A stretch of DNA of 39,939 nt, from the IMG/VR virus record IMGVR_UViG_3300010885_077192, positions 1-39,939 of that record; one strand, written 5' to 3'. Positions 31,465 to 39,781 of this stretch are shown here, in pieces. Below the pieces are notes generated by a model, which saw only the letters and a program-made list of their open reading frames with translations, made no database searches and was not told the DNA's origin. The DNA is from a virus. Every line of letters starts with the position of its first letter. Position 1 is the first letter of the stretch. Both the position numbers and the translations under genes were made by a program.

Positions 31465-33169
31465 CGGCTACCGGAGTTTGAGAGTTTTCACTAACAATGA
31501 ATATCAAATCTGGCATTTGTTCATAAGGCGCTCCCCTTTCCTGTAAAAGCGGCTGTAATGTGCCGGTCAAATAGCCAATAAAATCCTGCGATAGTTTGGT
31601 CGGTATTGGCGCATTTAATCGCTGAATTGCCGCCTGTGCGCGTTTCAACTTCGCATGAATGCGATTGGTTACCGTTTCCGGATTTGCATGCGGATTCTTG
31701 TAATTTGCAGGCTCTCTCCGCAACTCTTGGAGGTAATACCGCACCAGTTCTTCTGGTGTGATATTAGATTCTGTATCAGCACTATGCGTATGTGTCACAT
31801 TTACAGCAAGCTGTGACACAGTTGTAGGCGAAACTTTGTCATTCCCTTCATCCTTCGCCTTATCAGGAGAAGGGATCGGCTTTCCCAAGGGCATAGAGGC
31901 GTATTTCCCGTTGCTGGAAAGGCTTAACGCGATCTCGTTTTTAATGTCCTGCTCGGACAAGGTAACAGAGGGGTTGGCTGCCATTTTATTAAGCACCTCC
32001 GTTACGGCTTGCTCTACCGTTTTCGATGGGGGAGGGAAGAAGCCTTTGGGCGTATTGTACGTACCAGGCTGAGACACAATTGTACCATCAAAGGATGTAA
32101 TTGCCTTTTTGGGTGATAAAGCGCGGTGGATATATACCGCGAACTGCATGGAACGCCGATTAAAGGCATCCGAAAAAGCCGTCCATATCCGTTCGGCAGC
32201 GCTACCGTGTGCATCCAGCACGGTGTAGTTTCGCAAGGGGAGAATGCCGGATTTTACGTTGATACGCACCTGGGCGTAACCCAGTAAGCTAATAAGGGCA
32301 AGTAAAGCCGCGCTGATGATCCAGGCATAAGTACCAGCCTGGCGTTTTTCTGAACTTTCTCGACTTACTTCAGAAGCATTCCCATGAATCAGCAATTCTT
32401 TTTCAACGGTCAAACTGCCATTATTGGCATCCCTTTGCTTTTGGAATCTTGTTGTAAGGGCAAAAACACTATCGGCTTGTTCGGACTTTATCGGATTGGA
32501 AGCGTTTTGTGCCTGTGCTTCCAGGCTGCGAATTTGCGCCTTTATATATTTCCGATCAGCCTCATTGGAAGTTTTGCGCTTTTTTAAAGCCGTTATTTTA
32601 TTGACAAAAGGTGCTTCGGCTGCTTTGATACGATCATCAAACGCAGACACGATCGATGTTTTCGCATTGGCTTCTTGCTTGTCAATACTCGCAATTAATC
32701 TTCCATGCGACTGAATAAGCGAAGTATCACTTTTAATGGCAGCAGGTTTTACAGCAGCCTCAAAAAATTTCCGAGCCCCGAAAACTTCGGTACCAAACAA
32801 AATGGCCATGATAATGATGGGAATAAAAATGCTACTATCCGTTTTGTCATTATCATCCATCCGGTCATACCAATAGGTAGACCAGGTGACTCTGAATAGA
32901 ACGTGAAAAGTAGTCAAGCCAATACCGGCTAAAATGCTGTGCAATAGGGGAGCATCAAAGAAGGTGCCCAAGCCCCATGCGATGAGCGAACTCCAGGCCG
33001 CAAAGGCCAGCGCGCTATGAAGCATTTGTAAAATGCCCATGATTACGCCATAAACTCTGCGTTTGGCCGCATGCTTAGAGAAGTATGCGCATTGTTCGGA
33101 AGAAACTGGCTGTGACCACATCACGGTCGTTTTTTCTCCGCCATGTTGCGGATTTGAGTTAAATTCCAT
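31448..33169 (-). CDS. Large membrane protein with coiled coil
   Basis: A 573-residue protein starting at the ATG at 33169; an alternative longer start at 33223 overlaps an inverted repeat. Two or three membrane segments (about 40-110, and one near 135-150), a charged coiled coil (about 170-280), a further membrane segment (about 285-305) and a long hydrophilic C-terminal region. The C-terminal half, with Pro/Ser-rich linkers, probably lies in the cytoplasm. Architecture suggests a membrane-anchored scaffold or sensor; an exclusion or replication-membrane role is speculative. No family recognised. Confidence 0.6.
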   Translation of the reverse strand: MEFNSNPQHGGEKTTVMWSQPVSSEQCAYFSKHAAKRRVYGVIMGILQMLHSALAFAAWSSLIAWGLGTFFDAPLLHSILAGIGLTTFHVLFRVTWSTYWYDRMDDNDKTDSSIFIPIIIMAILFGTEVFGARKFFEAAVKPAAIKSDTSLIQSHGRLIASIDKQEANAKTSIVSAFDDRIKAAEAPFVNKITALKKRKTSNEADRKYIKAQIRSLEAQAQNASNPIKSEQADSVFALTTRFQKQRDANNGSLTVEKELLIHGNASEVSRESSEKRQAGTYAWIISAALLALISLLGYAQVRINVKSGILPLRNYTVLDAHGSAAERIWTAFSDAFNRRSMQFAVYIHRALSPKKAITSFDGTIVSQPGTYNTPKGFFPPPSKTVEQAVTEVLNKMAANPSVTLSEQDIKNEIALSLSSNGKYASMPLGKPIPSPDKAKDEGNDKVSPTTVSQLAVNVTHTHSADTESNITPEELVRYYLQELRREPANYKNPHANPETVTNRIHAKLKRAQAAIQRLNAPIPTKLSQDFIGYLTGTLQPLLQERGAPYEQMPDLIFIVSENSQTPVADEYQA

Positions 33170-33187
33170 ACTTTTGTACTGTTTTGT

Positions 33188-33231
33188 GGTACGAATGGAC
33201 GCTGCCTGAGAACATACATCCATTTCGTACC
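33188..33231. promoter_or_regulatory. Long inverted repeat before the large membrane gene
   Basis: GGTACGAATGGACG (33188-33201) mirrors CATCCATTTCGTACC (33217-33231), with one mismatch and one bulged base. It lies 19 nt upstream of the ATG at 33169, so it could be an operator or a leader RNA hairpin. Confidence 0.45.
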
Positions 33232-33246
33232 GGTTTAAGAATAAGG

Positions 33247-33274
33247 CGCCTACTCATTCGAGTGGGCGTTTTTT
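33247..33274 (+). terminator. Hairpin with T-tract on the plus strand
   Basis: CGCCTACTC pairs with GAGTGGGCG (33247-33268), and a T6 tract follows in the plus direction. All genes here are on the minus strand, so it would stop antisense transcription or act as a leader hairpin. Confidence 0.45.
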
Positions 33275-33275
33275 A

Positions 33276-33545
33276 TTATATCGGAAGGCAAAGAGTCTCT
33301 TGCCAGAATTTCTTTAATTCGGTCAAACTTTCAATATCGCGCCGGTAGCATGACAAACCTTTTGGCCCATGGAAAATGGAGCCATCCAGTTTACGACCGA
33401 TTTCAATTCCGTCTTTATGGAATATATCATGGATATATTCATCTTGCGTAAAACCGTGATTTGTTGCCCAGGATCGAAACTCTTTATAGTCGTATTTCAC
33501 TTTGAAGTCATTTTGTTGTGAGAGGAAAAACCGGGTAATTTTCAT
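33276..33545 (-). CDS. Small unknown early protein
   Basis: An 89-residue protein starting at the ATG at 33545 (the longer frame adds 7 residues). Aromatic- and charge-rich, no membrane segment; 'GRKLDGSIFHGPKGL' in the C-terminal half. Function unknown. It lies downstream of the terminator at 33597-33624. Confidence 0.5.
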   Translation of the reverse strand: MKITRFFLSQQNDFKVKYDYKEFRSWATNHGFTQDEYIHDIFHKDGIEIGRKLDGSIFHGPKGLSCYRRDIESLTELKKFWQETLCLPI

Positions 33546-33593
33546 CGCCCGGGCAAGGATCACCAATTCAATAAGTTATCAATTCAAACGCTT

Positions 33594-33746
33594 TTAAAAA
33601 ACATGCCCCGACCTTGCTCGGGGCCACACAGGACGTACGCAAAAAACTGCATCGCTGCTGGAAAAGCCTTCATCGGCCGTTTCTTTACCGAGAGGGTAGG
33701 GCACAACTCTTTTGCCATGCCCCGGATCTCCCGTATATAATCTCAT
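33594..33746 (-). CDS. Possible small protein coupled to the Cro-like gene
   Basis: A 50-residue frame (start MRLYTGDPGH) whose ATG overlaps the TGA of the Cro-like gene. The overlap supports it, but the 3' end lies in a terminator stem, and a 44-residue frame in another phase competes. Uncertain. Confidence 0.3.
   Translation of the reverse strand: MRLYTGDPGHGKRVVPYPLGKETADEGFSSSDAVFCVRPVWPRARSGHVF
33597..33624 (-). terminator. Terminator after the Cro-like gene
   Basis: GCCCCGA and TCGGGGC form a perfect 7-bp stem (about 33605-33624), followed on the minus strand by AT and T6. It could be an antitermination point for the early operon. Confidence 0.75.
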
Positions 33747-33985
33747 GAAAAGACTTGCTCTTCGGATACTGGCGCCACTACTTCGCTTTCCGCCAATAGT
33801 TGTTTCCCCTTCTCAATGATAAGTTTGCGTAAATGAGTTGTCTCACCCAGTTTGAATGCTAAGAGAATTGTGTTGCGGCTGACAGAACTACGTTCTTTAC
33901 GGACACTTTCCTCTAATCGAGCAATCAGCCCCTTGACTGACAACTTGCGATAGATTTCAATTATTTCTATTGGATGTTGCTCCAT
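33743..33985 (-). CDS. Cro-like early regulator (putative)
   Basis: An 80-residue protein starting at the ATG at 33985; the longer frame runs back through operators. Helical, with 'KGLIARLEESVRKERSSVSRNTILLAF' (about 18-44), compatible with a small DNA-binding protein. Position as first leftward gene, divergent from the repressor, is that of Cro in lambda-type switches. No confident HTH assignment. Confidence 0.5.
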   Translation of the reverse strand: MEQHPIEIIEIYRKLSVKGLIARLEESVRKERSSVSRNTILLAFKLGETTHLRKLIIEKGKQLLAESEVVAPVSEEQVFS

Positions 33986-33994
33986 TATTAAGAT

Positions 33995-34070
33995 GTTTAG
34001 TAACTTTAGTACAAATGTAAAGCATTTACTAAATACCATGCAAGTTTTTGCAAAATAAAAATTTAGTAAA
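33995..34070. promoter_or_regulatory. Lysogeny switch: TTTAGTAAA operators and leftward early promoter
   Basis: Operator-like copies: GTTTAGTAAC (33995-34004), CTTTAGTAC (34004-34012), a perfect palindrome ATTTACTAAAT (34024-34034) and ATTTAGTAAA (34061-34070). On the minus strand TTG (34043-34041), a 21-bp spacer and TACATTTG (34019-34012) form a good Bacteroidota promoter toward 33985; one operator lies within its spacer. Repressor binding would block this promoter. Confidence 0.75.
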
Positions 34071-34086
34071 CGCGTAATATTTTTTG

Positions 34087-34494
34087 ATGACAAACTATCC
34101 TGACCGTTCAAAAAGGCTGCAAACCTTCTTTAAAGAGATGAATATAAAGGGAGTAACTGTTGCAAATAAAATGGATGTTAAGCCAACCTATATTTCGCAA
34201 TTACTTCATGGACATTCAACCGTAACAGCCAGTGTTGCCGTTCGGATGAAAAAATTTTACCCCAAATTGAATTTATCCTGGCTGCTGGATGGCGAAGGAG
34301 AAATGCTTGTTGAGCAAATGACTGAATTGGTTACCACCAATGAATCATCTGCTACCTACGGTAATCAAGAAGAGAAGCCATTGTCAGGCCTGGAGTTATT
34401 GCTTGAAGATTACGGCCATAGAATCGATGCACTGGAGAATGACGTAACCCTGCTGAGGAAGGAGGTTGAAAAATTAAATAGGGGTACAAAGTAA
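34087..34494 (+). CDS. CI-like transcriptional repressor
   Basis: A 135-residue protein with an N-terminal XRE/lambda-repressor-type helix-turn-helix (about 8-62; 'TVANKMDVKPTYISQLLHG' contains the HTH) and a C-terminal coiled coil (about 105-130) in place of a LexA-type self-cleavage domain. Induction therefore probably uses an antirepressor or another signal rather than RecA-driven autoproteolysis. It starts at the ATG at 34087, immediately after a TTTTTG run, so its mRNA may also be leaderless. Divergent from the Cro-like gene. Confidence 0.8.
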   Translation: MTNYPDRSKRLQTFFKEMNIKGVTVANKMDVKPTYISQLLHGHSTVTASVAVRMKKFYPKLNLSWLLDGEGEMLVEQMTELVTTNESSATYGNQEEKPLSGLELLLEDYGHRIDALENDVTLLRKEVEKLNRGTK

Positions 34495-34559
34495 AGGAGA
34501 ATTTAAAACAAAAACAAGCACTTTTAAAACAAGTTACAAACAATCTGCTTGGAAATTGC

Positions 34560-34571
34560 CCTGCATGCAGG
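34560..34571. promoter_or_regulatory. 12-bp palindrome before the secreted-protein gene
   Basis: CCTGCATGCAGG is a perfect palindrome 36 nt upstream of the ATG at 34607. A regulator-binding site is possible; no clear -7 box follows. Confidence 0.3.
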
Positions 34572-34606
34572 CATAAATTAAGATTATTCACCAAAATCAT
34601 TTTCAT

Positions 34607-35140
34607 ATGAAAAAGTTGCTAATTCTATTTTGCCTTTTACTCACTGCTTATACTTCTTTTTCTCAGGAAAAAGAAGCCCGACTAAGCAAGGCTGATGAGT
34701 TTTCTAAAAAATCCGGAATACTCTTACAAAGTGAATTTATTAAAATTGGCACATTTAAAACGGTTTCAGTTGAAGTTTTAAAAATGAAGGATTTGAGTTC
34801 AGATCAATCAAACTCTTCCCTACGATTTGAATATGTTGAGAAGGGCACTTACACGAGTGATACCAGAATATCAACCATTGACTTTGATGAAATCAGTGGA
34901 CTGCTTTCATCTATTGAAAAAATTCAAACCAAGGTGATTACCGTAACGCCTCCTACTTATACAGAAGTGATGTTTATCTCTCGGACTGGATTTGAGTTTG
35001 GAGTATATTACGAAGAAACTAAGGCTAGCTGGTTTGGACTTATGAAGATCGGAAGGCTAGTAAAATCAAGCGTTTATTTCCATGTAGAAGAATTATCAAC
35101 AATAAAGTCTTTGATAGAACAGGCTAAGTTGAAAATATAA
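34607..35140 (+). CDS. Secreted moron-type protein (putative lysogenic conversion)
   Basis: A 177-residue protein with a clear Sec signal peptide (basic start, hydrophobic core about 4-15, cleavage before Gln 20, 'SFSQ'). The mature part is beta-rich with Lys/Glu balance and no catalytic motif. It lies between the repressor and integrase genes on the plus strand, the region expressed from a prophage, so it may change the host surface or periplasm during lysogeny. Family not recognised. Confidence 0.6.
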   Translation: MKKLLILFCLLLTAYTSFSQEKEARLSKADEFSKKSGILLQSEFIKIGTFKTVSVEVLKMKDLSSDQSNSSLRFEYVEKGTYTSDTRISTIDFDEISGLLSSIEKIQTKVITVTPPTYTEVMFISRTGFEFGVYYEETKASWFGLMKIGRLVKSSVYFHVEELSTIKSLIEQAKLKI

Positions 35141-35143
35141 TAG

Positions 35144-35381
35144 ATTGATTATCAATCAAACATCTCTGCCAAGAGGTCTGCCAAAATCGCGTTTTCTGGC
35201 AGATATGGTGTGACTTTATGGACAAAGCCGGTGTGTAATTTTTTGATTGCGAGGGGAATAGGTTTATATGGTGGAGGGGCGTACTTCCGGCCTCCGCCAC
35301 CATATAGGCAACTAAACGCCTAAAGATCATTAAGTTACACCTTTTTTGCCCTGCTGGTCTGCCAAATAACTTGGCAGACCA
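35144..35381. promoter_or_regulatory. Integrase upstream region: CTGCCAA repeats and inverted repeats, candidate attP
   Basis: No gene between 35141 and 35399. It holds TTGATT/AATCAA (35144-35158), CTGCCAA at 35166 and 35178 with inverted TGGCAG at 35197, a TATATGGTGG/CCACCATATA inverted repeat (35265-35274 and 35297-35306), and a perfect 11-bp inverted repeat TGGTCTGCCAA/TTGGCAGACCA (35355-35381). Repeated CTGCCAA suggests integrase arm sites or a regulator site at the int promoter. No attP core can be named without the host site. Confidence 0.5.
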
Positions 35382-35399
35382 GTTCAGGCCAAAAAAAAA

Positions 35400-36587
35400 A
35401 TGTCCAAACGTGTAGCAGATAGCAATCCACAGTTAAAGACTGGAAAAACATGGTACATCCAGTGGTACTTCACTGGATCGGATGGTAAGCGCCGGCGCTT
35501 TCGAAAAAGCGCAACTGAAGACGGCCTCGAATTAAATTCCATTGCAAATCTTGATGTACGGCTGATCGAAGCCAACAAAATGCTGGAGGCTATCAGGGCG
35601 AAAGTTTCACCGCTGCCTATGCAGCCAGGTGATGAGTTTTTCATTACCGCCCTGGAACTGGCTGTTTCCCTGAAAAGAAGTGATAAGGTGAAAACAATGA
35701 AAACCTTCCGCGAGACTGCGCGGTGGTTTTCTGAGTACCTGGTGAAGTCAGGCCTGCAAACTTTGCGTTGTAAGCAATTGACATTGAGCACGGTACAAGG
35801 GTACTTCGATTACAACATCGTTAAGTTAAAAGTATCCAATACTACCCACAATACCCGCAAGAATAACCTTAGAAGCCTGTTCACCGAACTCGAAAAACGT
35901 GGGTATATCGCGGAAAACTTCTGTAAGAAGATTCAAAACAGGGTAGAAGGGGATCCGCAGCGCCGCCCATTTTCCAAACAAGAGTTTGAAAAGTACATGC
36001 AATACGTTGCGCGGCATGACCGCGGCTTATACCTGTGCAGTTTGCTGCTCGGTTACCTGGCCATTCGACCAGGGGAGGAACGGGATTTGCACTGCGGGGC
36101 TTTTGATTTTGGGACAGGAGTGGTCCGGTTTGCCGGGAAGGATTCTAAAAACCGCCGTAACTCAACAATAACGATCCCATCTGACTTGATTGAGGTATTG
36201 AAGTCCTTCAATCTACATGAATATCCGGAAACGTATTACGTTTTTGGGAAGGCAAAAGGTCGGCACAATAAGGAGTTATTTCCGAGGCCCGACCGGATCG
36301 GAGAGAATACACTATCTGAACGGTTTCGGGTAACCATCCGGAGAATGCAAAAGGAAGGCCTTTTGCAGAGTACAAAAGGCCTTCAGTTATATTCATTGAA
36401 AGATACGCTGGCGCTTTTCCTACTTGATTCCGGTGTAGACGTTGTTTCGGCCATGCACCATTTCAGGCAGAATAGCCTGGAGGTTTTCCAGCGATATGTG
36501 AAACGGTTGGGCGTTGTGAACCCGATCATCAAGGATCTAAATATCTCGCTGCCTATGAATCATCTTAAAAAAGATGATGGTGATTAG
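35400..36587 (+). CDS. int: Tyrosine recombinase integrase
   Basis: A 395-residue integrase with an N-terminal arm-binding-like region (1-70), a SAM-like core-binding domain (about 80-180) and a catalytic domain. Catalytic residues: R223 ('AIRPGEER'), K247 ('AGKDSK'), the box II equivalent 'YSLKDT' (S332, K334) instead of the usual HxxR, H353/H354 ('MHHF') and the nucleophile Y366 ('FQRYVKR'). This S/K variant of box II is common in Bacteroidota phage integrases as far as I recall. It integrates and excises the phage. Its stop codon is immediately next to that of the convergent tape measure gene. Confidence 0.85.
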   Translation: MSKRVADSNPQLKTGKTWYIQWYFTGSDGKRRRFRKSATEDGLELNSIANLDVRLIEANKMLEAIRAKVSPLPMQPGDEFFITALELAVSLKRSDKVKTMKTFRETARWFSEYLVKSGLQTLRCKQLTLSTVQGYFDYNIVKLKVSNTTHNTRKNNLRSLFTELEKRGYIAENFCKKIQNRVEGDPQRRPFSKQEFEKYMQYVARHDRGLYLCSLLLGYLAIRPGEERDLHCGAFDFGTGVVRFAGKDSKNRRNSTITIPSDLIEVLKSFNLHEYPETYYVFGKAKGRHNKELFPRPDRIGENTLSERFRVTIRRMQKEGLLQSTKGLQLYSLKDTLALFLLDSGVDVVSAMHHFRQNSLEVFQRYVKRLGVVNPIIKDLNISLPMNHLKKDDGD

Positions 36588-39332
36588 TTATTCATAAAAA
36601 CCACCAGACGCATTATTAATCGTATTGAATCGATCAAAAATATCTACTGTAGTTTTATCGGGCACCACGGCCACTACGCCGCCGTTGAGCATTTTTGCCA
36701 AAATCGCATTGAGCGTTGCAATCGAGTTGGTAAATTCCCGTATCATCATTTGGTCCTGCGCGGGTGCAGATGGCAAGGTTGCCGTAGTTGGATTGATACC
36801 ACCGGTGGCGAATTGCGCGACACTGCGCCCACGGGTGATGTTGTCGATCATGGCCACGTAAGAGGCTACGCGCGGATTGGCCAGGTCTTTATTCGCTACA
36901 AAGTATTCCCGGCCACGTTCGCTGGCTAGCACCGGGCCACCGGTGGCCCCGGATTGAAACAGTACCGGGAAGTTTGGCAGCAACCCGGTAACCGGTGTAC
37001 CAATTCCTCTGGCTCGGTAGTTCCGTTTGTCGGTCTGACCAATCACATCATAATAACCGCCATCAAATTTTTGTGGCACGAATGCCTTGATGGCCGTGGC
37101 GCCAATAGTTGCCACCGAAATACCCGCACGGATATTGGCTTTGGCCAGCTGTGGAGCCGCCAGGGTAAGCGCGGCAATACCGGTTGGATCGAATGGCGTG
37201 CCTAATCTCGCTGCTGCTAGGATCGCCGCCTTTTCTTTTTGCAAAGAGATGATCACAGAGGCAATTGCTGCTGTTTTTTCGACTACAAACAGGGCCTTTG
37301 AGATAGCATTCGACTCATCCAGCAAGCCTCTAACCAGCCCGGCACCTTCGGCGATCGCGTTGTACTTCTCAATTTCTACATCCTGTTGCGCGGCGGCAAG
37401 ATCCTTCTCATATTGTAAGCGCTGTTCAGCGCCTTTCTTTACAATTTCTGCCTTTTGGCGCTCATAGGCTGCTGTGATTGCGACTGAATTAATGCCATGC
37501 TCATCAGCCTGAGCAAGTAATGCTTTATATTGGGTATCCAGTTGGGCAAGTTGCTGCTGTTGCTCAGTGAGCGTTCCTTCCTGTTCGAAGGCTTTGATAT
37601 CTTCTTCAGCCTTTTTTTTGGAAGCCGCACGCTCTTCTTTAAACTTCTCGGTTTCGATCGCAGCATCCAACTCTTTTTGCGCTACGGCTTTTGCCGTTTC
37701 ATAGGCTTTCTTTTCCTGTTCGTCCCGGGCTTTTTCAGCAATTTTCCGGATTACTGTTGCAATTTCTTCGCCTTTTAATTCCTCAAGTGCAACACGCTGT
37801 ACTGTCGCATCTTTTACGCCTTTCTTCTCAAGTTCAACTGCCTTTTTGATTTCGGCATCATACTTTTTTTCGACATTTCGGATGGCAATTTCAATCTCAT
37901 CATTGGATTGTTGAGAAAGTAAGTCAAGTCGATATTGCTTTACTTTTTCAGCCAGGGCTTTTTCTTCTTCTAATAACTTCGCTTGCTCTTTGGCGCGCTT
38001 CTCCGCATTCTTTGCTGCATCTGCCTTTTTAGCCGCTGCTGCTGCTGCTGCATCTGCTGCTGCCTTTTCTGCCGCCGCTGCCTTTTTCTGATCTTCAATG
38101 TATTTTTTGAGCGCCGCTGAATTTATTAAAACTGCTTTCCCGTTTTCATCCCATTGCTCGACTACTTGTGGAAGTAAAGCGCCAATCTTGGCCGTAACTT
38201 TTGCCAGCTCCTGGGAATCGGTTGTAAGTTGTACTGATCCTGCTCGACTTCCCTCATAAGCATCAGAAGCCCGGAACTGCATTTTATTTGACTGATCTAC
38301 TGCAGCCGTAAGTTCATTATAGGCTTTAGATAAATCTGTTATGTTTTGTTTTGCTTCGGTCCCTGATGCGGCATTTATCAAATCTACCACACTTCCAGCA
38401 ATATCGCCAAGTGCTCCAATAACCGGATCAGCAATCGTTAAAAGACCTTGAAATACTGGTATGAGCAGGGTAGATACTTTATCATATACCTCTTGGAACT
38501 TTGCCGTAAGTTCAGCGCTTTGCCGTGCCATACTTCCAGATCCTTCGGCGTAAGCCTTTTGCGCATCCTGGCTTTTTTGCAGGATGAGATCAAGGGTAAT
38601 ACTTGCTTCGGCTTGTTGTTTTGCATTGCCAGTGAGTTTACTCAATCCGCGCGCTGCCAGTTCAGCATCAATTTGCGCCTGCTGTAAATCAATACCCAGG
38701 CCTTTGAGTGCATCGCGTTCTCCGAGCAATGCCGCCTGGAGTATTTCTGTAACTTCTTTTGCTGAGCGTTCACCGTTGGACCACTCGGCCAGCGCTCCGG
38801 AAAGATTGACCAACTGAGTAGAAATACCGGCAGCGGTATCGCGCTGGAAGCCCATCGGTACCAGTAAGTCCTGAATGCCTGCTGCTGCTGCTACATATTG
38901 GGCATTGGTAAGGCCCATGGCAGCCGCATTTTTCTCAGCCTCTTTAGTTACTTGTGGTAAGTACTCGCCAAAAACTGTTTGGGCTTTTTTGCCCATGAGT
39001 TCTAGCGAACTGGCATTATTGAATAAGGCTTTACCATAACCGATAACTGCATCTGCAGCAAAAGCACCAGCCGCTACACCAACAAATTTATCCAGCCCAA
39101 TTTTACCCAGGCTAAAACCTTGGGAAATACCACGAAGGCTTTCATTGTGCTCACGGATAATTTTGTTTAATCCCTTTAATTCAGCAAACTTCTTCTCATA
39201 TTCATCTGTGCCACGTACCATCGTAGCCAATTCGTTGCTGACCTTTTTTTGCTCAGCAGCAATGGACTTTAAGGTATTATTTACCTCTCTTCCATTGATA
39301 AATATGGAAACTTGGCGTGATTGATTAGCCAT
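36588..39332 (-). CDS. Tail tape measure protein
   Basis: A 914-residue protein. An N-terminal helical domain (about 1-85) is followed by an Ala/Gly-rich amphipathic segment (about 85-330) of the TP901-like tape measure type, a long Lys/Glu/Ala coiled coil (about 410-660) with runs of Ala, a hydrophobic region (about 680-760), and a C-terminal tail. Tape measure proteins set tail length and help DNA entry. By the rough rule of 1.5 angstrom per residue it would specify a tail near 130-140 nm. The start overlaps the upstream gene by 8 nt. Confidence 0.85.
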   Translation of the reverse strand: MANQSRQVSIFINGREVNNTLKSIAAEQKKVSNELATMVRGTDEYEKKFAELKGLNKIIREHNESLRGISQGFSLGKIGLDKFVGVAAGAFAADAVIGYGKALFNNASSLELMGKKAQTVFGEYLPQVTKEAEKNAAAMGLTNAQYVAAAAGIQDLLVPMGFQRDTAAGISTQLVNLSGALAEWSNGERSAKEVTEILQAALLGERDALKGLGIDLQQAQIDAELAARGLSKLTGNAKQQAEASITLDLILQKSQDAQKAYAEGSGSMARQSAELTAKFQEVYDKVSTLLIPVFQGLLTIADPVIGALGDIAGSVVDLINAASGTEAKQNITDLSKAYNELTAAVDQSNKMQFRASDAYEGSRAGSVQLTTDSQELAKVTAKIGALLPQVVEQWDENGKAVLINSAALKKYIEDQKKAAAAEKAAADAAAAAAAKKADAAKNAEKRAKEQAKLLEEEKALAEKVKQYRLDLLSQQSNDEIEIAIRNVEKKYDAEIKKAVELEKKGVKDATVQRVALEELKGEEIATVIRKIAEKARDEQEKKAYETAKAVAQKELDAAIETEKFKEERAASKKKAEEDIKAFEQEGTLTEQQQQLAQLDTQYKALLAQADEHGINSVAITAAYERQKAEIVKKGAEQRLQYEKDLAAAQQDVEIEKYNAIAEGAGLVRGLLDESNAISKALFVVEKTAAIASVIISLQKEKAAILAAARLGTPFDPTGIAALTLAAPQLAKANIRAGISVATIGATAIKAFVPQKFDGGYYDVIGQTDKRNYRARGIGTPVTGLLPNFPVLFQSGATGGPVLASERGREYFVANKDLANPRVASYVAMIDNITRGRSVAQFATGGINPTTATLPSAPAQDQMMIREFTNSIATLNAILAKMLNGGVVAVVPDKTTVDIFDRFNTINNASGGFYE

Positions 39333-39777
39333 TATTTATTTGAATGCGGCGGTCAATGATGCCAGGTACAAAGAATTTGATTTCATCTGCAGTAATGTCT
39401 GCGTATTCCTTTGCGATTATATCAGCAAGTTCCTGTAATGAAGCATCTAAAATGGGTGCGATCCAAGGCTTAGGATTTGCCTTGGATGTACCTCGATTTC
39501 GACCTTTCCCAACCCCATGCTCAAGCCAAATCCCTTGCTTTGAGAATGGGAAATTTATACGATATACATTCCCATAGTTTTTCTTTGGCCTACTGCCAAT
39601 GCTGGTTTTCAACGGCTTATAATCATTGTCATTTTGAGCCGCCCATATTGCTTTTTGTATGGCATGCTTATCTCGTAGCGTAATGCGGCCAACCTGTTCT
39701 TTCATCAGGTTACGCTGCCGCTTTGCCCAGTCATAGACCGCTTCATTTAAATCCTGAAACTTTTCCTTATTATCCAT
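39325..39777 (-). CDS. Tail-completion (HK97 gp10-like) protein
   Basis: A 150-residue protein starting at the ATG at 39777. The C-terminal 'NPKPWIAPILDASLQELADIIAKEY' segment and the 'WLEHGVGKG' turn resemble HK97 gp10-type neck or tail-completion proteins. The ATG lies 4 nt after the -7 box of promoter j, so a leaderless mRNA is predicted; the longer frame (to 39810) starts inside the promoter. It precedes the tape measure gene in the same unit. Confidence 0.6.
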   Translation of the reverse strand: MDNKEKFQDLNEAVYDWAKRQRNLMKEQVGRITLRDKHAIQKAIWAAQNDNDYKPLKTSIGSRPKKNYGNVYRINFPFSKQGIWLEHGVGKGRNRGTSKANPKPWIAPILDASLQELADIIAKEYADITADEIKFFVPGIIDRRIQINNG

Positions 39778-39781
39778 GCTA

